Notes under the pieces: model-generated
The model's database searches: none
Told to the model about the DNA's origin: nothing
Seen by the model: only the letters and a program-made list of their open reading frames with translations
Assembly: GCF_026230105.1 (NCBI RefSeq)
Contig: NC_079475.1
Coordinates: 33,416,086-33,480,085, forward strand
Source of the DNA: Diorhabda sublineata
Taxonomy: Eukaryota; Arthropoda; Insecta; Coleoptera; Chrysomelidae
Reading direction: 5' to 3'
Length of the DNA: 64,000 nucleotides
In this document: positions 37,401-52,300 of the stretch, piece after piece
Position numbering within the stretch: position 1 is the first letter of the stretch
Layout of the letters: each line of letters begins with the position of its first letter
Translations under genes and position numbers: made by a program

Positions 37401-40400
37401 TTCTCTGTCGAGGTTCGCTTCGACGCATTATTTGACAGTTCTCTAATCGTTTTCTTCACATTACCTTTGAAGAATGGATATTGAATACACCAGCCTACTA
37501 ACTACAACCTACCCTTTTGGATTCACTCTGATCTTCTGTTTTTGTTTCCTTTTCTTGCCTATGGGCAACTCTCTATTTTGTAGTTTTTATCTCGATTTCA
37601 TAGTCTTTTCTGCTGAGGTTTGTTTTCACGCATTTCTTAAAAGTTCTCTAACAGTTTTTTTCACTTTACCATTAAAGGGAATATATTGAATACATCGGGC
37701 CTACCAACTTCAACCCTACCCTTTTGGATTCACTCTGATCTCCTGTTTTTGACACTTCTTGTTGCCTATAGGCAATTTCTAGTTTGATTTGATAGGCTTT
37801 TCCGTTGAGGTTTGTTTTTCTTGACATTCTTTTTTCGTTGATTTTCTTAGAGATAAATACCCATCTTGTGTGAAAATGTCACCAAAAAACCCTAATCATA
37901 TTCAAGTATTTTATGAATAGATAATTTCACTTAATAGTAAAAAAATCCTAATTCTACCTATTCATTCCATAGTGACGATTTTTTAGTACTATAATGGAAT
38001 ATCCAGCATTAAGATGATACTCGTAGTTCTATACCGTGATATCCACTGGAGCAGCACATTTTATGAAGTCACATATAGCTTCATCATTCAGAAAATCTCA
38101 CGGAATTATAGCAGTTGTCCAAAATTATTTTTCGATCACTGTTCACCGAAAGGTATTGCAATTGTGTTTTCTTGTGTTTAAACCAAAATACCAAGTATAT
38201 ATCTGCGAACGTAAGGCGTTTGACCACATTAAGATTTATACCAAATCTATAGCTTATTGTTATGATATACGTGTTGGTGATACCTTTGTAGATCATTAAA
38301 TATTCCCCGAGAGCAAACACTAGTCACCAGTAAACAATCTTCAATTTATATATATTCCTACCGTTGCAGTAAATTCATTTAGAATTTTGTATCGTAACAC
38401 GAAGTGAAAGCGGAAGAATAGTAGAATATTATTTTGTCACTTATAAATTGATATTTATGAGTACTTAATATCAGTTAGATAGTAATTTATAACAATTGAA
38501 AAGACTAAAAATAATTTAAAATACCTTGGAATTCCAACAAACTCTTCTGGAACTGCTTGTGGTACTTTATCTTCTTCACGTATTTGAATAGTTACTTTCC
38601 CTATGTGCTTTCCAGAGGACATATATCGAAAAGCTTCCTCCACTTGATTATAACCGAAGCAAGTTATAGGTAAAGGTTTAACGAATATTCCGATATTTGA
38701 TGTCAATATGTTAACAATTTTATTTTTTATATCAGGAGAACATGTGAATAGTTGATCCAACATGATACCATGGAAGCTGGCTTCTTTTCTTAGAATAGAG
38801 AGTTTTAATTCGTTATTGTTGCCTAAATCGAACTTTCCTATTTCAACAAATCTTCCTCCGCGAGCTAAACATCTAATAGAAGCTTGGAGTTTTTCCTCAG
38901 CTAGCGAATTGAGTACTACATCAACTCCTCGATTCTTTGTATACTTTCGTATCATTTGAATAAAGGATAAATCTCTGGAGCTCCCAATATGTTCGGCTAA
39001 AATTGAATTCCAATTAATTTGTTCGTTAAACACTCTGAATCTTCTGGAAATATATAATCAAAATAATGTGTGGGCTAGGAAGAGTAGAATATGGAATAAG
39101 TTTTCTATTGTTGTAAGAAGAATAACATGTTGCATATATATAGGCTATTATCCAATTTGAAATGATTTTGAACAACATAGGTATTAGCTCATTTGTCTGT
39201 GTTCATCTTTCTAAATAGTACCATGTTTATGGCAAAAAAGAAGAACGTAACAGGCAGATATGTGATTTTAGTTGTTTTCATGTTAGATACCCAACATCTA
39301 TTTTTATCGTTCTAGATTAGTGGCTTTAGTTGAACGGGGCGATCTACAGAGGTTTGCAGACATTAGGTTACACGTGTTTTAAAGTGATGTGACTCGGATA
39401 TGGATGAACTCCTCGCCCGATACGCCTAGGAACAGTAGAAGGAGAATTACCTACAGCAAAGTCACTATACAAGATTTTTAATTCGGAAAAAGTCCCCCAT
39501 ATATCGACTCCAGTGTCATGTCTGCAGGAGAAACTGAATAAATGCTTGTTAAAGGCAAGATAGCTGGTAGCAAATACCTCAAATTCACCCTATCAATTGT
39601 AATTTTTCAAGTCGTTTACTGGAATTGTTTGTATTCGTGAATATCTCCATTTATGTGTATCTAAACAAAAAGTTTACCTTCTTATCAGATATAATCTTCA
39701 ACAGAGAATAGTAGCCTATATTTATGATTTAATTTACTCAAAATAATTTTTGTTTAAAAGGACTTTAGTTATCGTTATGAGTACAGTATTTGTGGGTATT
39801 TTATTGAGGTCACAGGAAAACCGTAGAAAAGCTCTAAAACCGATAGGTGGTCAGTTGAGGTTAAGGAAATTTACCTTATGTTGGTAGTTAAAAGCTAGGT
39901 TTTTAGAAAGTGTATTTGTTATCGAGTCTATAGCTACAATATGAATGAATATACTATAATGCAACAAAATTACTCACCTTTGAGTTGTGGGAAAGTCTTA
40001 AGAAGAAATTCTCGTTTCTCAGTGGTACTAACTGTGGTGAACACAGTACAACCATAGTGCAAAGCTATTCTAATTGCTGCTTGACCTATTCCTCCTGTTC
40101 CAGAATGGATAAGAATACTTTCCCCTTTTTTCAACTGAGTTCTCTAGAACAATGAAATATGCATTATGTTTGATGACCTCATTGATAATTCACTATTTAG
40201 TTTCTCCAACAAACTCTAGTTTTCAGTTTTACTGAGAAAAAGTATAAAGGTTTACATAGAACAAAAACCTGATAGCTATTAGAGATGACACCCATATCAA
40301 CGATAGAGATGATGCGTGGAGTCGTAAATAGCTAGAAATACTATTAGGTCGCCTACTTGACTCTATTTTACCGATACTACAACGGCAGATGCTCTTCCAA

Positions 40401-43238
40401 GATGTCATAATATCATAATAACACCTGGAGAAGTATTTGCAAGACCAACTCGACTTTCTTTAGAGAAGTGCAAGCCTGTGGAATCAGTCACCAAAGCACG
40501 GCTTTCCAGAACACTACAACCTGCAGAAGTTTAAACTGAATACCCACAGGAACTTCCACATGGCAGCGGAGTTTTTAGAGCCACGGTGAGTGAGTGAGCT
40601 AGCAGAATTTTGCTGTGTATTCTACTCGTAACCTAGCTGCTGTAGAGTAGCTAACGTAAGAAAATCTAACCACAAAATAATTTAAACAGTTTCATTATTA
40701 TTGCGTCTAATAATTGGTAGAGGAAAAATAATATAAAAATAAAATTTTGCAGCCTAAATAGATTTGAAGTGTGTAATCGGAGAATATATGTATTTGTTTT
40801 TATTGTTATAAGACGAAAGTGACCTGGACTACAATAATCAATTAACGAAAATGGGAAAATCTTCACTCGTACCCGATATGATATCGTTTTGATCAAACAA
40901 TAATTTTCATTTATAATCTTCGTATAATTACTTACAATTAATAATCCATAGATTACAGTACCATAAACGACTGGAATTGTTGCTGCTTCTTTTAGAGTTA
41001 CAGAGTCTGGAACATCGAAGAGTAAATATTCATCCGCTAACATTAAGGTTGACATGGCCCCTTGAGCTACCATTCCCATAACTCTTCTTCCCCTAAAATA
41101 TATTGTTTAAATAGATACTAATGATCAATAGAAGATGTTCAACATGAATATTTTCTCAGTCAATTTGCGTTGTGATGAAAGTTCTTTGACTAAATTATGA
41201 AAACACATGAAGATGGGAAATCAAAAAACTTTCAAATTGTGTTATTAACATTTTTTACCAATGTTAAAGTTTACGACGATTTCCTAAGCGGATTCTGTAT
41301 AAAAATCGCTAGGTCCAGCAAAATCATTTATTACTATAGTTGAAATTGATTAGGAGAAATATCATCTACTACTACCGAATATACAAATTTATACGAAAAA
41401 TCGCGTTGAAATTAACATTAGAATAATCCCTTCATAGAAGAACAATACAAGTAGTCATTGTTTCCCAAGCAACTGAAATTTCATTGACCATATTAAAGTT
41501 GGAGTAAATAACTCGAAGTATCCAAAAAGGATATTCAAATTTTGTTCACATTTGTCACAGCGTATCGATTAAAAAAGTTTTTTACATAAAAATAATATAA
41601 ACAAAATTAGGTTGGAATGGTTTAATTGATATTAGAATAAAAATAAATATAGTTCGAAAAAACTAAAACTTTTAAAGCAAATCAAACTAAAAAATTGATT
41701 CAGATTATCAACCAGGCTCAAGTTAAAATAATTTTTAAATGTGTCCATGCGTTGATCTAACAATTTCGGAAGAATATATTAGAATGAAGCATAATTGACC
41801 GCTTCATTCGTAACTTGTTGCTTATAAATCTTCCAGCATGAGCTCTTACAAAGCTGAGCTGATCTGTGTGAGAAATTAGAGAGTATCAGCCAAACAAACT
41901 TCTTTTTGGAACGAAGTAAACCTTGTTTGAAAAAACTAAAAAACACCCTTTTAAACCATAGCAAACTAAGAAATTCAAAATAATGTTTAAAATAAGCATA
42001 GAACAATAATTTATGAAAAACACTATTCTTATTGAGAGAAAAGCGTGGGGCACTTTATTCCATATTTCTCGTACATCGAGCGCTTTATTTACTATAATAT
42101 TAGTATGTTTCAAGCTATTTCAAAAACTATTTTTTTAGATTGATATGCTTTAGAAGCGGCGTTTTTTAAACATTCTAAGTTATATTTATTTTTCACTTTT
42201 TAGTTTCATATGCTATGAAACCGTATTTAACTATATTTATTCTATTGATACCACCATCGTATAATAGCTTTGCTTTTCATATACCTACATCACGTCAAAA
42301 CTTGTATCGAGACCAGTGGTGTGGTCGAACGAAATTTTTAGTAAATAAGCCATTTACTTATAGACCAAAGGAGAGTAACAAACAAACAATCTCAAAAACA
42401 AACAAACAAACAAACAAAAAAACCCACATACACGTAAAGCTAATATACGCGTGTTAAAAATAAAACTATTCATGATTATTTGAGGTTCCCTTAACTTGAA
42501 AAATTGTGTGGTTTGAGTGGTATTGAAAAAATATTTCGAAAAATTTTTTAAATTTTTTGTGTTGAAGGAATAATTGAAAATATAAGATTATCAAAATCTC
42601 ACATTTCGTTGTCGTACAAGTTCCAAACAAAATAAGCCATATTTGATTAGAATTCATGATTTCATTCATAATGAAGTGTTAATATCTCATTTTACCGTGA
42701 TTATAAATAATTGTTTTTTGGAAAAATATTTTTCTTCTTCTACAAAAAATTGCTTCTTCTCAATAACGGAGATACATTAGCTTCGATCCTGATAGGCCAC
42801 TCAACGAAATTTGAAAATGAATTTTTAACGAAATAACTCGTTTTAAGAAGAATCTTTTTCCTTTATCCTTAGAACTTGGTGAGTTTTGATTTGAAAATGG
42901 TTTCTATTGGATCTATTGGATCCTTTTTCTGTGGGATAGTTGGGTGGAAAAAGAACACTAAAATAGAAAAGATTGGCCGTCAACAACATTCATGAGCCTC
43001 TGAGAAGTCGAAAAAAAATAATTGTTACATCACAAGGGACGATATGCGATTGCTTCGAATATATTTGAAAATTATTCTCTGGTTTCGGCATAGAAACGTT
43101 GAAAACAGGCGGGAACAAATCGAAGTCAACATATTAACCAGTTAACTATTAAAGTAGCAAAAGTTTTGTTAAACATTATGTGAGAAATAACAAAGATTAG
43201 AATAGTATTTGAAATTATCTTTTTTATTATACTCATCT

Positions 43239-43305
<67 letters not shown>

Positions 43306-46300
43306 TATACACACACCTTATGATTACTTTGAAAATGTTCTAAATTTAATTCTTATTCTTTTTTGCATTGTTTTCAGATAAGTATAATGACAAGTATCGA
43401 TCAATACACGTACAAAAATTGATTTTTCCGTGCTGATTTCCAGACTCCTATGAAAAGTAAAATGTGAAATATAATTCACCAGTGCTTCTATATTTCGATA
43501 ATGAAATACAAAGGTTCGACCAAAGAAAAAGTAGAAAAGAGGTTCGTGTTACTAGGTTTAGAAAAGTGTCTGGAAAATATTTTCTGATATATTTCTTAGA
43601 AGAATAGAACTGAAGAGTTGAGTAAATATTCCGAACACCATAATAAAAATGGAAAAGTCACCATGAGTTTGTTATTTTGTCAAAATTTTCTGAATGTAAC
43701 CTAAACTATAAGACTGATGAAAATTTGTTAATAACATAAAATATATATAATTTATATGGTGCATGTTATGACTGGAGCCCACTAATTATATGAATGATTC
43801 TTACTCTGAAGTATATCCGGAAAATTCAAACCCTTGAACACATTCTTGTTCTAATCTATCTGTGGTGATGACATCTATATTTATTTTTCCAGAAGCTGTC
43901 ATCACATCTCTGAAATTGAGAGATGCATAGTGAATATGAACCAATTTTTTCTCCGGAGGTAGGACCATATCGCTTTTAAGACTATTTTCGATCCATCTTA
44001 AGCTGGATAAATCTCCTCTTATGGTAGTATTGACGAAACAGTGTTGAGATTTTACATTTTCTGAAGTACCTAGACGTAAGTGTCTATATGTGCCCCAAGT
44101 ATTATCTTTCCAAACGTTCACTGCCATATTTTTATCAAGTTGTTCCTTATAAAATGAACTATTTTTATCAAATTCTTCAGCATCATCCATTACAAAAAGG
44201 GCTCTTATATAAGAAGTTTCTGGCTCCCTTCTAATACAGTTGACAAACCCTAGGATTCCATTTAAAGGTTTATTTTGAGCGTATAATACTACATTGTCAC
44301 TTTTATTTGTTTTTATTAATTCTTGTAACGGTTTAATCCAATCTAGTTCCTCTGAAGATATATCAAAAACAATAAGTTCTTTGACTCTAGAATTCTTTTT
44401 AAGAAGTACTATGGTTTCATCAGGAGTATAGTGTACAGTAAAAATTGTGAAATCTTTAATTGTTTGCGCAGAACTATCTAGTTGAGGTTGCTCTCGAGAT
44501 ATTATAAAACCATTTTCCTTCAGGGATCCGTAAGCTGTTTTCAGTATCTGGAAATAGAATTATCATACAAAATTCGCTACATTACTAATACTAGTATATT
44601 TTTTTACGTTAATGTTACTTCGCACGATTTTATTAAGTTTAATTTCAAAGAAATGTGTTTTAGTCTTATACATATCAACAGATTTACATAAATGGAAATT
44701 ATCAGTTAAAAAGATAGAAGAATCCTATGAGAAACTTCAATTATTACAAATGGGAAAAATATAGTTTCGTTAGGGAAAATAGCACCAGCTGATAGATATC
44801 AGCAAACAGCACAGTTGTTCTCGTTAGTTCACACCAGGCAATAATCTTTAAGTTTTCAAGACTGAGGCAATGTAAAAGACAAAAAAATATATTAGTGAAA
44901 ATTAGTAGAAAAAATAAATAAAATAAGTTGCGAAAAGAGGATGATGACTAACAAATTCCAAAAAGAGATAATAAGTTTTAGAAAAGTTTGTAAAACAATA
45001 TGATGTCCGAAGCATACTGATGATAATGAACTATTTCCAAATTGGAGGAAGAAAGACTTTCAGTATAACTTACAAATATTGTTAGATCGGAAAATTGAAG
45101 CTGTTTATTGAAATCACGTAAAAGGAATAACTCATTAGATACTATTCATAATTTTAATACAGGTAATACTACTTACACTTGCTCTTTCTAACAGTCGAGT
45201 ACCAACAATTAAATTACATTCAGATTCAGTGTATAATTCTTTATCTTCTACTTGAATAGTTTCTGGGATATCTTCTAGCGTGATTTTTGTTAGTATTTTT
45301 ACTATAGGTTGAATAAGCGGTTGATCTTCGAAAGCGGATTTAATGCTAGGAATAATGGTGGAGTTATCTTTTGTAAATTCGTCAATCACTTCGACACATT
45401 TAACTTTTTTAATCAATGCATTTTCAAGCAGAATTTGCATATTAACTCTGATCGACTCGTCCAGTGTAAGTGCTGTAATGTTGGGAAGAAATTGATGTTT
45501 TTCCAAAACAGGTATACCCAAATCTTTTCTTCTGTGTATAGAATTAGCTATCAGTCCTTTTATCACAATATTTCCGCACCTAAAAGGTTTGAAAATTTAG
45601 TATGATGTAAGCAGAATTTATTCCAAATTGGATATTTGAGAAGGAAGGAAATATTTGAAGTGTTTTAAGATTGTTGAAGGTTAGTTGGCTTACTATTTTT
45701 TTTGTATTTGCTTAATTATTATAATCGGGTTCGTTGTGCTTCAATTATTAAACGATACGAAAATTATGTATACAAGCTATAAATATCCCTTCTCAAATTT
45801 ACTTTATTTACTTTTCATAATACTCGTCTGAGAGCAGCTGTGAAATTATTCTATTGATATCTATAATATGTTAGATTAATCTCAAATTATGAATTCTCTT
45901 ACATCATTTTGTTATTTATACAGAAAGGAACCGTCGACTTTGTACGAAAAGTGTTATAAAGCTTATTTAAAAATTGTGAAGCTCAAGACATATCTGAAAG
46001 TGTGTTGTTTAAATTGCTATAAATATTTGACGAGTTGGCATGTTATGCCTTTTGGTATACAAATAAACTGGAGTGAAGTAAAAAATCACGTAGACTATTC
46101 TTCTGTTCAGCAACTAAAAGGTGTCTCAATAAAATCAAAATATTCTTTATGCTGAAATATAATCAATGTTAGTGCTTTTACTACATTCTCCAGAGATTCC
46201 AGTAAAGAAATGATTTTCTAGTTTATCAAGTTTTTCGATTTATATTTGAAAATATGTACTAATAGTGAAGTATTTATAGGTTAAAAAATGATTTTCGTTG

Positions 46301-49300
46301 AGATTAAGATTTGACACCAAAGTAAAATCTGAAATGTTAGGTTCGAGATTAACACAATCGAATATATTCCAAACTGGAATTAAAATTGCAACTTATCGAA
46401 AATACTTTAGCTGCTTTTTATTTAAGAGAAGACAGGTAAGTATTCTGCAATAATAATTTTTTAACAGATAAAAGCTGTTTGAAAGCAGTTTCACTCTATA
46501 ATAAACTTCCATCTTTGCCAATAAATTATAGCGCTAACTTAATGATGATATTCTAAAATAAATTCTTGAAAAGAATAAGTGCATTCAGATCACTGAGACG
46601 TTACCAATGCGCATTTTTAAACCCGTGACACGTTATGTATAGTTTGAATTTTGTTATTTGTCCCTCCCATATCGTTATTGGTAACATCTAAACCGTTACG
46701 TGATGTGTGTGAATAATTAGTAGACACCTTCCAGCGGGCACTATTTGGATATCGTTTGCTGATACCCATGAGAGGCCTTTTCAGAAATTATGTTTGTAAT
46801 GAAAATCAAAAGTTCCAGTAGATCATGTTTTAAATTTGAAATTTTCATCGAAAATTAAACGCCACGTTGGGGAACTGTAACGTTTTGGGATAGGATCCGC
46901 ACTCAGCTGATAGATAATTTACCCGAACCCGACTTACAGTGTCCGAAAAACCTTGAGGATCTTTTAGATGTCGAAGCAATTGTAAGTAATGATGATACAG
47001 TGAGTGATTCTAGTAATAATGAATGCTGCAAGCTGAATTCGTACGAATAATATTTTATTTTATATTTTTCATGTATCAAGTCAGGCTTAAATCAATCTGT
47101 CGCCTTCATCTACTTATGTTGTAAGTTTGTTAATCGATGACTAAATTTGGTAATTACGTTTCTTCAAAGAACAATGATAATGTTAAGACAAGAAAAGGCT
47201 TTACAAATCCACCAGAATTATTTTCGTAATCTAAAAAAAGTTGTTGATAATTATAAAGTAGAAAGAAAGATGCTAAGATGGCATCAAGCAACATTGGCAT
47301 TATTAGGTTAACTCAGGAATGTAATACAATATTGCGAATACAAATAGTATGATACCTCGTCAAAACTTCTTTATAAATTAAGGAAAGGGATAGAAGATTA
47401 TTTAATTCGTCACAACACCATTATTCCAGACATTGCTAAAATTTGGGGATATAATTGGAATATACTTGAAGTTCTGGGACCATTTTCTTACTGCTAGGTG
47501 TTACAAAGTTCCTTTAAGTGATTATAAACACTTTGTTTTCTTGTGAAATCCATTGTCATATTCAAAAAGAATATATCAATCGTGCAAATTAGTTAACTAT
47601 TGTGCTATAACCACGTAAGTATATTTTTGTAGAATTAAGTTTTAATGATTAGATTTTTTACTATTGTTGTTCAAAACTCAAAAATGTTTTTAGTTTTTAT
47701 AATAAAAATAGAAGAGTGAAATTTAAATTACCGTATATCTCCTGTATTTTTATTAAAATAGACAGGAAGAAGAGGTTCCTTCTGTTTCAACAAATAATTT
47801 CTATTTATCCATTCCAAATGACATTTTGCAGGAATGAACATTTGTGTTATGTGCGTGGGAACATACAGTAATCTCGTATCGGAATTGAGGATCTTCAGTT
47901 GTAGCATATTGTCCATAAATGAAATCCAATTATCCTTCCACAATATTAAACCCATATCAAGGTCTGGATTGAATTCTTTTATACTTCTAAAGTCTCCCCT
48001 GTAATTAAAATGATATGATTATTCAACTACCCAAGGATATAATTGATCAATAATTCAAACACTTTTTGATTGTTTACATTTATGAAGGTTGAAGCAAAAC
48101 GAAAAATTAATTTCGGTCAGTTTTTGTATTTAATAATACTCAATCTGCTGTTTTTATTTTATAACATATTTGATGAATATGTCATTCCACGAATGTTTTA
48201 TTTCTAATGCTAGTATTAGAACGCTGACCGACTTTCCACGGCCTCAAAGAAGTACAAAACATTTGTTGTACACATTTTTTGTCGTCTTGCGCGTGAATGC
48301 TACGTGTTTGGTATGAAAAATCGAAGTTACCAATATCATCCAGTTTATTTTAGAAGAATTTTTATCTGCTGCATTCCGCTCATCATTTTTTTATAACATT
48401 TTAATTTCTTTAGGTAAGTTAAGGTTTTCCGCCTTCGTCCAATGTTTAGCTAACGTTGGAAAATGAATTTTAGTGCAAAATTTCGACGCATCATCTTGTT
48501 ACAACATTGCACTTAGCCTTCGTTCCAATGTTCAGCCGAGCGTTTTTCTTAATTCGTATATTACAAAGGAAAATTCTTCAAATAAAACTGAAATATTTGT
48601 CCTCTCTAAAGCCTGGCGGTCTGATAATTGTTTAGTAGTCTTGCAGATAGTATTTTCTATCTTTTTTTCTAATTCTTCCTCAAACGTTATATACTATTTA
48701 AACAGTATCCTTTTTTATTTATGTTTCCTATTAGATTTCTTGTGGTTCTTTCGATTTCTCATAACTGCTACTCCAAACAAATTTTTTTAAACTTTTTCTC
48801 GCCTTTCCAACAACCTTATTTATGTTATTTTCGGTATGCGTAGTTACATTTCATGTTGTTTCTACATTTTAGTATTTTAAATATCGTTAAGTACAAAGCA
48901 CAAAATTTATATTAAAAGGAAGGCATAGAGAGCTTTCCTAAATTAAAATGATCGTAATTTTCATAAGCTTACCTAATATAGTCGAAATAAGCGTACTTAC
49001 GAATAATTGTATCCTCTTAAACGTAATTCTTTATAAACATCCTTCGACGACAAACTACGTGGACTAGAAGGGATATTATCGTACCCCTTGAAAGTTTCAT
49101 AGTCTTGATCTCTCGAGCTTATTCTTCCTGTTACCACCAAAGATCCCCCTTCAACTATCTCAAAATTACCGGAGAATCTATTGATAGTTATTTCAAACTT
49201 AACATGACCTTTCTTTGCAAGTGTAGTCGCTCTTAAGAATTTTATATCTTCGAAGATTATGTGTTTCACTGTCACAGGTACGTCTTCTATTAGAGCCAAA

Positions 49301-52300
49301 GTTTCCCATGCCAGATATAGATATCCTGTAGCGGGAAACAAAGTCCTTCCTAAAACATGAATGAAATAATGTTAAACATAAATAATTAGCTTTCGAAATA
49401 AATAGTTCTGCTACAAAAATTTACGATGCCTTACTTCGGAAAGGTCAGACTAAAAAAAGAATACACCTTAGATATCACCACAGGACTAAGACAAAGTGAC
49501 GGTTTGTCCCCCCTTCTGTTCAACCTTACTCTAGAAAAAGCTTTGAATGCAACTGAAGTTATTCCAAGGGGAGCAAATTTTGAAGAGAAAATAAATATTT
49601 TAGCTTATAGTTAGGTAAGACTGAATATATGAAAGTGGGAAGCGTTGCATAGCCCAATGATTCAACGCTGGACGTTATGGGATATGGCTTTAACATTACT
49701 GAAGAATTTGAGTGCATAGGATTTACTATGAACAGCAATAATAAAATAGAAGAAGAAATAGAGATGAGGTTAAATGCAGCCAGTGGATGTTTTTGGAGCC
49801 TATCTAAATCATTTCATTGTATGGAGCTGAGCACTAACACAACACACCCAGAAGAAGTTAATAACATTTGAAAATAAAATAGTGAGGAGGATATATGGGC
49901 CAGTTTTCGAAGGAGGAGTATGGAGAATACTGAAAAACAGAGAACTCAGGGACAGGTACAGACGACCAGATATTGTGGCTGTGATAAGAAGTAGAAGAAT
50001 TAGGTGGTTGGTCCGTATAAGAAGAAGAGATGAAGAGACAATAATAAAAGAGAGTTGAAAGGTCAACTAGAAGGGAGGCGACGACTGGCAAGACCAAAAA
50101 CAAGATGGAATAACCAAGTGGGTGAAGATGTAAGAAGACTTGGTGGAGAAATAAACATGGTTGAGGAAAGAAAATTACAGAGGCAACTTGTTTGCGACGC
50201 CAGACATCAACTTAAATTTGAGTGGCCACAGTAGTAGTACTTCGCTATAAACTATATACTCCGTTTCAAAAAAAGGAGTTATAATAAGCTATAGGAAAAG
50301 TACAAGACACTAAGAAAGAAATTTATTCAATACTTAAGAGGACGTATTGGTTTGTAAAGTTTATAAGATTGAAATAATATGAAATCTTTGAGCTTACTAC
50401 AAGTCTGTAGATACAAAGGTATACAGAACTAATAATTTGCATAGTCGGCTGCCCATACGGAAAGGAATCCGAAAGAGGTGGAAAATGATACATTTCTTTT
50501 GTCAGCTACACATTTTCTCAGTTAGTTTTGTATCATATTACACCGCTTTTTGACAAGTTTATGACCTTCTTCCTCGTTTACGATATGGTCAATTTGTCAG
50601 ATTATATATGTATGTATGTATGGATCTATTCTGACCCCTTTTCTTGCTGCAATACTGTAGATTACAGCTGATCTATCAATATCACACCTTTTGAAAAGTC
50701 TAGAATGTGGGATGGCTTTAATTGTCAGAGATCTTCGTCTTCTAATTCATATGTACCCAGGTGTAGTGCTCATGAGTTCGTTAGTGATACACACTTCGAG
50801 AGAATGTGGATAAAGATTTCTTCCTCTGTGCAACAAAATCTCCACGCCGCATTATCTGCTAGTTCTAGAGTCTTCAGGTATTTGTTGAGGCGACATTGCC
50901 CCAATAGAACTCCTGTTGGTAGATCTACTGTGGTTATAGTTTCCCAGAACACTTTTTGCATACCTCAGCCCCTATAGGTTGTCCCAATGCTTGATTATGC
51001 TCCTATCCACTTTCTTCTCCAGTACTTTTTCCATTGCTCTGTAGCTGATACCACAAAAGGGTCCGTGTCCCAAAAAGGGCTGATCTACACCCACTTCTTG
51101 CCTAGCTTGTTTAATTTTTTAGGTAATTTCAAAATCGATATTTTTTTGATATTCAGTTGTTTCGTATTTTTTGGTACGTATTATCTCTAGTATTTTATTC
51201 ACTTACACCAAAAGAATCAAATACCCGTTATAAAAGGAAAGGTTAAATTAAATTCACGAAAAGTTGATGTCTCAACAAGTTTTTCAACTTACCGTCAATT
51301 ACGTGGCCCTGAATAAAAGACCATTGTTGATCTGAAAGCTGAACTTTCAATGTCCTAGTACCATGCTGAGCAGAGTTAATAGCCTCCAAATTATATAAAG
51401 GTGCGTACCAACTACGAGTATGTTTCCACCTGATAAACGGTGATATCATTCTGGTTCCCTTGCTTACTGGGAAGTTGATTTCTGGATATAATTTTGCTAA
51501 CTGAGGATTAAAACCATTCACATATAAACTGTAAATAGGATTGGCGTTAATATATTTATTGAGAAATCTACTTTTTAAATTATTCTAATGCCTACTTTCT
51601 ACATATGTACAGTTCCTCAACTAATAGTTCAGCTCTAATATGGCATCTTGTTTATGGTGAAGAGTTGATTGATTGGGTTGTTGATCGTGATTTAACAAAA
51701 AACAATAGTACGTTAACCATGAGAATAACCTGATGGTATCTTGATAATATGCAGCTGCTTGCATCACAATATTGCTAAAAAGTTTAGCAGGTAGCGCAAA
51801 ACTTTTCAACCCCTTATATGTAATCAAATTCGGTAGGAATTATTCCAAAAGCAATACACTTTACAGAAACTGATAAGAAAGTTGGTTATATCTCTACTAT
51901 AGTTATGTGTCTGTAATTGAAACGGCCTTCATAACTATAAAATTGTTCAAGACCTATCGCCTTTTTTCTAATTTTTTCCTATATCTATACTTAATACTTC
52001 TGGAAACAAGTGCATCATTTTCATTTGTTATTAAGAAACAAAAATATATTGAATAGGGAGATTATCTAAAATGGTTGTCTATATCTTGTAGACGGTATTT
52101 GTCATGAGCTTTCTATGAGCGTCTATACAAGCTTTCAGGTAGTTTTTGAATAATCTACTCACGTTTATGAGTATTAAGGTAAATTAATAAAATTTTTCTT
52201 TCGCGCCCGCCTTCCGTTCAATATAAATTAAATAAATTACGTAGTGTAATTTACATACAAAGCGCCCGCGATCGCGTTCAAGTTCACACCTAGTTCCCAC

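Noticed and set aside
39001..39046. Upstream acceptor (TTTCCAG) for the ER exon
   Set aside because: It gives the wrong frame with the preceding exon and reaches TAG after about 15 codons; the acceptor before CCGAACATATT restores frame and family sequence.
45889..46155. 88-codon open frame in a FAS intron
   Set aside because: No motif recognised and AT-rich background makes chance frames of this length common.
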